Assembly (NCBI GenBank): GCA_900239685.1
Contig: OENT01000943.1
Span: forward strand, 1 to 64,000
DNA: 64,000 nucleotides
Direction of reading: 5' to 3'
From: Rotaria macrura
Taxonomy: Eukaryota; Rotifera; Eurotatoria; Philodinida; Philodinidae
The notes under the pieces are model-generated. The model was given only the letters and a program-made list of their open reading frames with translations, ran no database searches and was not told the origin of the DNA. The translations under genes and the position numbers were made by a program. Below, piece by piece: positions 22,379 to 32,140 of the stretch (position 1 is the stretch's first letter; every line of letters starts with the position of its first letter).

Positions 22379-22799
22379 GTTTTCACATTTATTTACTTTA
22401 GTTTTACACCCCCACCCTCGTATATTCATTTAAAATTTAAATTCTCTTCACTTAATTTAAAACAAATATAATATTATGATATCAAAAGATTTAAATGCTC
22501 CTCAAATTTTTTAAACTCATTACGCCTCACAATTTGAATAAGTAAATAAATCAACACTCCCCGATGGGACTTACATATTTTTCTTAGTACCAGCTCCTAC
22601 AATTTTGTTTTTATATACTCTTAAAATTATAACGAGTGCAAATAAAAAATAGAATAAAAAATATGAAGATAGAAATGCCCGAATTACATTGTGTATCTTT
22701 GACAGTGCAATTGATTACGGTTGACTCTCCAATCGTCCTTATAGCTGTAAAAACATTTGATAAGAATTGAATGGGATACACACTCCGATTCCTTGAAAA

Positions 22800-23250
22800 T
22801 AAGGACTAGTCATGAGGTCTCCAGGCGATGCGTCAGACCAGTCCTAATAACTGTTGAAGCCATTTCAGACTTATCAATATCGTTTGTATCGACTTGTTTT
22901 TGGTTTCCTATGCACGGAAGAGAGTCAATCTATGTTTTAGACTATATGTACTGATGGCAGTCTATCTCAGTGTCCTAGTCTGCCCTCAGGATGTCCGTCG
23001 TATTTCGAACACTATCGGATTACAGGTTCGAATCAATCTTGTAACCTCATTATTTAATCATGATACTAGTCTGGACTGGGCTAACAGATCGAATAGATTA
23101 GACAAGACTGAGCTCAAGAACATATCAGACTAGTTCAAACGTGTTTGAAAGACATTCCTCTTAAAGTTGACTAGGTAAGATGGGAATGCAAGACGTTTCA
23201 GACTAGATTTGACAAGTGCTGTGGACGTGTCTGACTATCCATGTTTTCAG
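22800..23250. repeat. Cluster of GACTAGTC-like motifs
   Basis: Variants of GACTAGTC/AGACTAGT occur at least eight times in both senses (near 22805, 22837, 22971, 23063, 23130, 23170, 23202 and 23239). The arrangement recalls the ACGCG arrays and may be another decayed non-autonomous element. Confidence 0.35.
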
Positions 23251-23819
23251 TCTTCCTTCATTTTTTGCTTACTTGGGTTCATACAATGCACTCAAACGAG
23301 AGTATTAGACCGCTTGATGTAATCTAGACATTCTCCACATAGAATGTCACAATTATGTCAACAGACGACATCATCGTAATCGAGATTCATACAATCTCAT
23401 ATCTAATAGCACAATCACACCCACAGCTACACTCCCACCACAATGCCTAGCTATTATGCTCATGAAAGAAATGTTGACGTGTTATCTTTCCATTAAAGGA
23501 TCTACTTTTGTGCAAATATCTTAAAGCTACCGTATGATATTCTGAACAGGATTGAAGTGCGACGTTCGCTTCTTTTGTATTTATCATCAATGGGGATCAA
23601 CTTGAAAAGGCTTTCGTTGTTTTCCTTAGCCATTGACAAACACTACGATGGTTTGATGGATGAAGACTAAACCTTTCAACTTTAATAGCAAGATTATATT
23701 TCATCTTTTAAAGTTAACAAACAAATATCTTTCAACAACGGCTTTAAGGTAGGATGAAACTAACTATACTTTTTGTGAGCAGGTTGACGAATGGTAAGTG
23801 GAAGTTTACTGCTAATTGG

Positions 23820-25575
23820 TTAGACATGTTCACTTTCTTCAAGCAGAGTAAAACTTGAAATAACTTTAGACGAAATGGAAGGGACTGTACTCGAATACGA
23901 GTGGCCTAGAATATCAGGTAATTCAGTATCTGCCTGTTTTTCAACGTCCGCTATATTGCTATCACTCTTGAGCTTTATCGTTTGTACGGATGACCTAATG
24001 GCCAACACCGAATGAACGAATATAAGATCCATATCTTCTAAACTTCTACCTTTTGTTTCTGGATAAAAGAGAAATATCACTATAATCATAATAACACAAA
24101 CACTGCCAAATATAAGATATGTTTCATAGGTTATTCATTCGATAAGAACAGGTACGATAAATGAGACGGCACAATTGGCCGCCAAATTGGCGGCTGTGGT
24201 TAGTGATGAACCTTTGGCACGCATGTTCAATGGAAAGATCTCCGTACAATACAGCCATGAAGTAGGGCCTCAACTGAAAGCAAACCCGGCAACAAAGACG
24301 TAGACCAAGACGATGATTGCATATGATGCTGTCTTGTTCGGTATGATAACTTCGACAATTCTCGTCGTTTCATTGACAAATGTATGCCCATATGTTCCCA
24401 TGACACTACCTATGGTGAGCATAGATAGAGCCATAATTATTGCGCCAGAGATGAGTATTAGCCGCCGGCCCAATTTATCAATGAACAGAATAGCAGGAAT
24501 TGTAGCAAGAATATTCACACATCCATTGATGCCAGTGGCAAGTAGAGACGCTCGTTGACTAGATAGACCCGCTTGTTTGAATATTTCGGGAGCATAGTAC
24601 ATGATAGAATTGATTCCAGTGAGTTGCTGTAAAACTTGAATACCGACACCGAGCAGTAGGCGACGACGTAGTGGAACACGAAATAGCTGAGAATAAGACT
24701 GAATCGATTGTTCACGTTCGAGTGCAATCTCATTTTTTATTTCATTATACTCAATGAGTACGTGCGATACTGATTTCGAGCGTATTTTTGTTAGAACATC
24801 CATTGCTTCCCTCTCGCGGTTTTGTGCCATCAAACAACGAGGCGAAAATGGGAAAAAGAGAATACCAATACCAAGAATAAATGCAGGAAGGATTTGCAAT
24901 GCTAGAGGAATACGCCATGAAGCACTACTACCTAACAAATGAATATCTGTACCTGAAAACAGATATCTTTTTCAGAAAAATAATGCTCGATCTTGGCAAC
25001 GATTTACCATAATTAATCCAAAAACTGACTGCCAAACCAATGGTAATAGCCAATTGTTGAAGAGATACAAGTCGCCCTCGAATTTCTTTTGTTGAGATCT
25101 CCGATTGATAAACAGGTACGAGCATCGATAAAGCTCCAATGCCTAAACCTAAAATCACAATGTTATAGAATGCATAAACTTGAATGCATAGTGTCATCCT
25201 ACCAGCAATGAAACGAGCTACAAGCAACATGACTAGACTGAATGAGCTCGCTTGTATAGCGGCACCAACGCTGAAAATGGTTGAAAAAAGCACAATCGAA
25301 TATTTCCGTGAGAGACGATCGCCGGCTTGGCCTGCCATGAGTGCACCGATAAAGCAGCCGACTACAAGAAGACCAACAATCGAACCTGATATGGCACTAG
25401 GCAATGAGCCACTTATTACACTTGCTCTGCCACCGAATTGCATAAGAAAATCAGACATAGTAAGAACGCCCGATATTACACCCATATCATAACCAAAGAG
25501 AAAGCCGCCAAGGGCAGCAAAAGTGCTTATTACGTATACCTGAAAGTTGCCGTGTGATGATACGATGGTACAATC
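23820..25575 (-). pseudogene. MFS sugar transporter with two in-frame TGA codons at expected Trp positions
   Basis: Minus-strand exons: 25575 or 25539 down to 25203, 25148 down to 25008, and 24952 down to 23820. The introns are 25149-25202 (54 bp) and 24953-25007 (55 bp), both GT..AG. Sugar-porter motifs are present: GGFLFGYDMGVISG, RFIAGLGIGALSMLVPVYQ, RGRLVSLQQLAIT..FWINYG, LQQLTGINSIMYYAPEIF, and PETKGRSLEDMD near the C-terminus. About 12 membrane segments are expected; the protein would carry hexose or a related polyol or acid across a membrane. TGA at 24270-24272 replaces Trp in FAFSWGP, and TGA at 24135-24137 replaces Trp in a LIEWITYETY-like stretch, with good coding on both sides. The PESPRW motif reads PFSPRC. 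No initiation exon was found. Motifs look closer to fungal sugar porters than animal GLUTs. Confidence 0.8.
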
Positions 25576-28500
25576 CTATCAAAAGGTTTGAATCATTGTA
25601 TTTTTCTTGGCAGAGAACATTTATATAATTTTTCTCTCAAGGTGTATTAGCAATTAAGCATCTATCTCTGTCTTTTTCATTTAAAATAATCATGATGATG
25701 CATTTATGCTTATCTTTGTACTATATACTCAGGTATCTCTATTTTGACTAACTACATAGGTTGCATTGCAAAAATATATGACGCCAACTTGTTTTTCTTC
25801 ATTCCTGCTCATTAGTCCACAATTGCAACAAAACTCCATCAGACTACTCTTCTTATCAACAGTACTTTATATGGCAAAGAACAAATAAGTCTACTATTCT
25901 CTTGGTGCTCTTTTGCATGCATCTCTTTATTTATTCAGTTTTTTCACTCTGTTTCTGAGTATGTAGTGAAATAAAATGAATCGACCCGATGTGAATCTAA
26001 TCAATTCATGTTTGTCGGGAGCGTCATTTGATGGTGGATATGTTCGAAGTAAAAGTAGACATGTAGTATGTACTACGTAGGATATTTTAAGTCAGGATTT
26101 GAGTATTTCCTATCAAGATCTGTTACGTCAGAGGATTTTGCTTTTCTTTATGACGTATTCAGGTAGAACACGACAAAATCTTCAATATGTACCAATTTTT
26201 TCGTAGTTATCGATTATCTAATATCTAGAAAATGATGATCAAAGTCAAAACGATACATGTCTCATATGTCTTGTAACAAAGGAAACGATGTCTTTTTCAC
26301 TAAGAGTGCTTTTTCAACCAATGTGAAGTTTATAGTTGATGAATCAACGTAGAACTGAAGCAATTACATAAAAAGTCTATTTTTAAACATGAATATTGTC
26401 GATAATGGGTGATTGTTGTAGATTCGTGTGTACACAATAGGTTCATCATTCTCTTCATGTGTAAATATATAATACATTTTTTAAAGAACAAGAGAGAATA
26501 TGCGGGTTGGACTTTAAATAAAAATAGGAGAGTAGTTCACTAATTGTCCTATAATGGGACCAATGTCAGTAAGTTTTTCCCATTAAATTCGTGAGGACGT
26601 TAACAGAGACACTATTTCCAGATATCCCTTCCATATGAGAATGCGTTATGTTACAGAATTTTATATAATTCATATTTTTCAAGTCATTCAATATATTAGC
26701 TATCTAGTGTCTTAACAATTTTACCTTGGTGCTGATTATTTTCATGCCAATAAAATGATTTCCAAGCCATATACATATTTAGAATTCAGTGTAATTTGTT
26801 CTGAAACATTGATATCATTAAACAGTTTAACTAAGTAGATCTCTTTATAAGTCAGCGTCGTCAATCGAAAATCCTTCGTCTTTTTTCTATGCTGTGTCAG
26901 ATACTCACAAGTAAGTGATGTCAACAAACTGGTTTTTATCATGACTATTAATGATATGGGAAGAATTCAATTCAATATTTCTGATCGGCATTTCAGCACT
27001 TCTGTCCATCTAATTTTTCTAATTGTAAACCATTGACAAATATTTCTATTGTTTAGTGAATATCACCGTGAAGGTTTTGACAAGAAGATCTTGCTGTACA
27101 TCCAATAATAAAGTCGACGTAGTCCTGAAAACTCATGTTCATATTCCATGTTTGGTTAATGCTATATATTTTCCGATAGATGATTTTCGATCTTCATTGA
27201 ATCCACTTGACCCGTTTCACAAGAAAAAAGGATTTAAAGGCACAACGTTTGCATTTGGTGTTTATATTTGACTGGCTGCTATCATTCTGCTGCTCTTTAA
27301 TCGAAACAACCATTAAAATTCAATTGGGCTGATTTCTGTACAAATCGGCACCTGTCCTTTGTTACGCACGTTGATTTGAGTGAAACCGACTTCGGGACAA
27401 AGTTTCATGTCGAAAATCCAGACTTCAACTATATTGTAAAATGGAGGTACTACCAGAGAAAAATCACGAAAATATCAATATTTCCACTTGAATTCAAACA
27501 AAGAATGAACTGTTTCGATATTTTTGTAGTTTCATAACCGCCTACTACTTGGAAAAACGTGAGCTCAAAACCTATTACTACTGTAACGATCCTGACTTCA
27601 AAGTACTTTCTCAGAAGTTAGAAAAGACAATCTTTCTTCATTCAAGGCAATAATGATACCACAAAGTATTGTCTGCTATAGACTTCAAAATCGAAAAAAA
27701 AATGTTTCACGTATCACCGAAAAATAAATTAATCTGGTTGACTGAGGCCAAATGGAAACCTAGGAATTTAGTTTCGAATAATGACTTTTGGGTCATCAAG
27801 TATTTTTATCGAAGGTTCACTAGTAATTATTTCAACTTAATTGTTTCTATTGGCAAAGCAAATTTGTTTTTCAAAAAATAACATTAACTAGTTATCTAGT
27901 AAGCTGTGCAAAGTCATGTTCGCAAGTTTCAAGGCTCATTCAATGGTGCATTCTTTTCATCTGCCCATATTCTTATCGGAAGGCACTTATATTTTGATCT
28001 CATCGAATAGCGATCCCTTTCCAAGCATGCAAAGTACGAACGAAATGTTCAATTATAGCTAACATTGTATGTCGGTATCAGTGAATATCTTTACACCTCG
28101 AATTAGGCATTCTTCAGGCTCACGATAAATTGTCCATATAATGTACAAGACACATGGCAGAACATTGGGAGTAGGTATTGTGGGTAAGAACGTGGGTCTT
28201 CTTCATATCCATATGCCCCACCCATCATTCATTTTCTTGGAAAAATTGCCATGTGCCAAAATTATGTACGAGTTTTCATCACATAGAAAAAAACGTCCCT
28301 TTCACGATGAAAAAAATCTTTTGGTTTTCATTTTGGTCTTCATTATTTTCTAAAAGCAGTTTCATTAAAATGGTGTAATTTACATCATTTTTCGCCATGT
28401 TGTAATTCCATATGGGTATTAGTTTTAAATCATTTTCATCGTATGATTTTAGCGGGTTTTAATCATCTTCATTGTGCCAAGGAACGCATTATTCTAACAA

Positions 28501-29283
28501 GAGAAGACAAATCGAGATCACACTCACCAATGAAAGTCCTTTTCTATGACATACGACCAGCAAACATATCCAGTAAATTTAATAGTCTAATCGAGCATAC
28601 AGCAATCACGGCATTTGCCTTTGTATGGCAAAGATCAGTAACACATTTTTATGATATAGTTGGCCTTACGTCCTTCCAAATGACATCCGTTAATATCTTT
28701 TGAGATTCATGTAATCTTTTGTATATCCTTCTCTCTATTTCTCTCTAACTCGTTCCCTTGTTCTTTTTCTGGAGTAAGGATAGAATCAGTTTAAGTAGAG
28801 TTGTGTTTGAAGATGCATAGAGTAGTATCCAGTCGCGTCGAAAAGCGAACACACAGAATTGATATGTACTCAAATGAACTTATTGTTTGTCATTGCTGTG
28901 AATATTACAGGCGTGTAGTTGTCAAAAGCACAGTGTTGCTATTTGACTCCAAATTATATTAATTAATTCATTACGATTTGATGTTACTGGAGCATCCTTG
29001 ATTATAATAGTGATGTTTCTCAACGATTTGTCATCCATTATATTATCAAGATATATAGGCACTTCTATATATCTAGATATACTCGAAAAGTAAATATTTA
29101 TAAGAAAAGAAGAATTGTAAACATGCATAAATAAATGTTTTCCCGTTACAATCGTGTTCCCTAGACTGTAAGGCTATAGGATCTAAAACCGTAATTCACC
29201 TGTGTCTGTATATAACACTTGATACCAACTGTAAGATCAGTGGCAGAAATGACCGTATCTTAGGAGGCACGCATACCATATTT
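25576..29283. other. 3.7 kb gap, no secure gene
   Basis: Should include the 5' end of the sugar transporter, which I could not place. Open frames at 27056-27271, 27669-27881 and 28443-28703 show no recognisable domain. GTGGG-rich words occur at about 28170-28215. Confidence 0.35.
27055..27271 (+). other. Possible terminal exon, unidentified
   Basis: A 71-codon frame follows an acceptor-like TTGTTTAG and ends in TGA. Its amino-acid composition is protein-like (ending KGFKGTTFAFGVYI), but I found no partner exon or family. Confidence 0.2.
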
Positions 29284-30165
29284 ATGCCATGGTTGACGAC
29301 TTTTATGGCACATACTGTGGGCGAATCCACTTTTAATTACAGTATAACGTCTGTTGATTCTCAATGTGTCCACAATCTAATTTTTCAACATGAAACATAT
29401 CCTCATTTCTACTTACCCGAATGTCCTTCACCACTGTTACCTCGAGTACCGGTGAGGCTCAGCGAATTGAGCGCCTACGCTATTACGCTGAGAAAGAACG
29501 ATAGACAGCATTTAACATCTATTATTGCGGCTTTTCACTCACATGGACTGAATGTCGCCCCATTCCGCGGAGTACAACGTAATAAAGATTCGAACATTCT
29601 AAATCAAATTGGTAGCCAACTGGTTGTGCCCTAGCGTGGTCTACGCGAAACTATGCGACGTTTTATGAAGCGCGTGATCACCACAAAAAATGAATCAGGC
29701 GCTTGTATTTGAAGACGATCTTCTTCTAAGGAGACATCTTTCAACAGAGAATCTGGACTGTTGCTCAACTCATTTGTTGCACGGTACACAGTTTGGTAGA
29801 ATTCTTCCATTAGGATCCACCGTCTGGTCGCACAAATCTTTTGGATGGAACGCTATCGATCAAAATATGAAAAATCATTCATTTGGATATTCATTTTTCA
29901 ATCTTGATCTAGCTACCATAAGGGAGCATTTGCTGTTCTGGTGCATCGAAGCACTTTCCAGTCCATTCTAAAATGACTCAACGATCCTGCCTCTGCCAAT
30001 GTACCGCATGATTGCGTCTTTCAGCATCTCAGTCGGCGTGGACACAATGTACGTGTTGCGTTCCCACCTTTGGTTATTTCAGACGTTAGCCACGCATCAT
30101 TCGTTAACCCAAACCAATTATCTATCCATAGAAATGTCAGCTTATGTGTAGAAATTCATCGATGA
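29284..30165 (+). pseudogene. Decayed GT25-like glycosyltransferase
   Basis: Fragments in shifting frames: AYAITLRKNDRQHLTSII and SHGLNVAPFRGV (about 29485-29575), resembling the N-terminal INL.R..R signature of glycosyltransferase family 25; LAWSTRNYATFYEARDHHKK (about 29629-29690); ALVFEDDLLLR (about 29699-29732), matching the family EDD donor/metal-binding motif; and HNVRVAFPPLVISDVSHASF (about 30037-30100), matching the C-terminal PP segment. TAG after SQLVVP (about 29631-29634), a TGA at the KK junction and later shifts break it. Such proteins transfer sugars in the secretory route or, in bacteria, onto lipopolysaccharide. The family call is by motif order only. Confidence 0.4.
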
Positions 30166-31585
30166 ACTTCAAAGTACGACTATGGATCGGCACCGCTCAC
30201 CGCATTTCGAATTAATATGGCAGCGATGATCACTTATAAAAGATAGAGTGGCTTCTATATAAGCGTTCTTTTATTATTTTTTCAGTTTTTAACGATCAAA
30301 CAAAATAATTAGTATGACTATCAGACAAACGTTCGAAACATAACACTTAACGTACCTGCTTTATTAGAAATAGAAAATATGCAATATATGAAAGCGCAAA
30401 CTAAAGGGGAATCGTTCATCACTTATAGTAGGGACAATGCGTGGGAGCTAAGACTTCAAAAGGAAATGTTTCTACATTTTCATACATGATCGTGGATGTT
30501 AGCATTCACTGTTTGTTCGATGAAATTTAAAATTGTGTTTGTGATATATTCATATTATTTACGCAAATGTCTCGACGTTATCAGCGTACAATTATATTAA
30601 TTGGGTAAGTTTCACTTACCCAATTTAAATGTATTGTATTACAAATATGAGGACAATTGACAATGCTTTGATCATTTTATTCTTGGAAACGTTACGTTAT
30701 GAACTCATAACATCATCAGTCAAAAGAATAACTAAATCAATAAACAGGAGGATGCGGGTGTGAGTTCTACTCCTAAATGATAACATACGTTATTTCCGAT
30801 TAACAAGACGTTGCATAAAGACGTCTCATAGAAGTTAACGATGATGGTGACATTTCATTTGAATTGAGTTTCTATCTATAAAAAATTGCTTTTACAAAAA
30901 AAGTTCTAAATATTATGTAATAAAACGTCCATGATCCATAACATATTAACTTTTTTACCGTTAAACTTAAATGATAAATTCATCGACAAACGAAACGTTG
31001 CATTTTTAAAAAGAAGCAAGGTACGTGAAATTTGTCTATCGACATCAATAGTCGAAACGTTCATCACGTAATGTTAGATTTTTACCCGTATTTAATAATG
31101 AATCCCATTGTAAAACATTATTTTCCAGTACAGTAGTTTCATTTGTCGTTCATAAATGAGATCCTTTTTGACTTGAACTTGCAGGCTGATAGGCAATCAT
31201 GGAAGATTACGGTACATGGGATATAGCATTCGGTTCCAATGTAGAACCTGTAATAGGTGGAGTAGTAAGTGAACGGTTTGAATTAACCAAATAGATCTGT
31301 CAGAATATAGATTGTCCTGGATGATGTTACTTCCCTTTTCCTCTTTTTTCACGTTATCTCAACTTAATAACATAGATAAAGATGCTTCTTTTATCTATCC
31401 CATGGTTCCAATATAGAAGAAGCTCGTGTTTCCATTTGAAATTTTACATTTCGATTTCTTTTTTTCTCCTCCTCATTTCTCTTTCAATACAATTAGATTT
31501 GAAATACAATACGACCACGTAAACAAGTGTTTCATCATACTCATCGCGAATGCAAATATGAGAGAAACATTTACGTCACTTGATT
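30166..31585. other. Gap with one perfect hairpin
   Basis: No gene recognised between the glycosyltransferase remnant and the SAA-like gene. The only clear structure is the hairpin at 30599-30625. Confidence 0.35.
30599..30625. repeat. Perfect 12-bp hairpin with TTC loop
   Basis: AATTGGGTAAGT, TTC, ACTTACCCAATT. It has the same loop as the hairpin at 6218-6240. Confidence 0.85.
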
Positions 31586-31599
31586 TATATATATATATA
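31586..31599 (+). promoter_or_regulatory. TATA-rich element upstream of the SAA-like gene
   Basis: TATATATATATA run about 50-60 bases before the ATG at 31650. It could serve as TATA box or be a short microsatellite. Confidence 0.35.
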
Positions 31600-31649
31600 G
31601 TACACTACAAATCACTTACCACACACATCGACAACTGAAACGCAACAAT

Positions 31650-32140
31650 ATGCATCTTCCCTATTTTCTGATGACATTTTGCTTCATCCTGATGTTTCCA
31701 GAGACCATATCAATGAATTGGTATCAATTCCTTTGGTGTGCTGGTGGGAGTCTTCACTCGTGTCCTGGTCGGATGTTGAAGGCACGATATGATGAAATGC
31801 AGACTGCCAATTGTAAAAATTGCGACAAATTTTTCCATTGCAAAGGAAACTTTGACGCTGTTAAACGATGTGGAGCCTCTGCTGAAAATAAACGCATTGC
31901 GAAAAAAAGTGAGTCCTAATGATCTGCTGGTCTAAATCATATTTTATTTCGTTTTATTTCATTTATTCAGTTAGTGATTGCCGCGAAAAGGCTCAAGATG
32001 CAGGTTCGGCAGATAGTCAAGCAGATCAAGAAGCGAATGAATTTGGTCGAAATGGTGGTGCATGCGAAAATAAATACCTATGCAAAGTTTCTTGCAAATA
32101 CAACCCCATTTCTAAAACTTGTCTTAAGAAAAATTGCTAA
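31650..32140 (+). CDS. Serum amyloid A-like secreted protein with 12 cysteines
   Basis: Exon 1 is 31650-31908 and exon 2 is 31971-32140; the 62-bp intron starts GTGAGT, ends TTCAG and is phase 1. The product has 142 residues. Residues 1-21 are a signal peptide. Residues 41-116 follow the serum amyloid A pattern: ARYDEMQTAN (45-54), DKFFHCKGNFDAVKR (59-73; SAA has DKYFHARGNYDAAKR), and ADQEANEFGRNGG (104-116; SAA has ADQxANxxGRSGKDPN). SAA proteins are small helical, lipid-binding, secreted immune or acute-phase proteins. Unusually, the mature chain has 12 cysteines (30, 38, 55, 58, 64, 74, 90, 118, 124, 128, 137, 142), and the usual PNHFRP tail is replaced by a cysteine-rich 26-residue tail. 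AATAAA is at 32215-32220. Confidence 0.85.

Larger units (their letters stand above)
19917..23819. other. 3.9 kb gap with scattered palindromic repeats
   Basis: No gene recognised. Visible items are: an imperfect inverted repeat at about 20110-20215 (ATCCGTTGGAA facing TTCCAACAGGA); a repeat at about 21797-22125 flanked by AACTCGGTTTTTATAT and GACTCGGTTTTTAATG direct copies and containing GTCCGTTCATCTGTCCG; the palindrome at 22361-22378; and a cluster of GACTAGTC-like words at about 22800-23250. Confidence 0.4.

Noticed and set aside
23027..23037. tRNA-like T-loop word GGTTCGAATCA
   Set aside because: Flanking sequence does not form T, anticodon or acceptor stems.
24135..24272. Alternative genetic code with TGA as Trp
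   Set aside because: Other genes in the window end at TGA (for example at 63060-63062) and use TGG for Trp, so only this gene is affected.
24313..25492. Plus-strand open frames opposite the sugar transporter
   Set aside because: Antisense shadows of the minus-strand transporter coding sequence.
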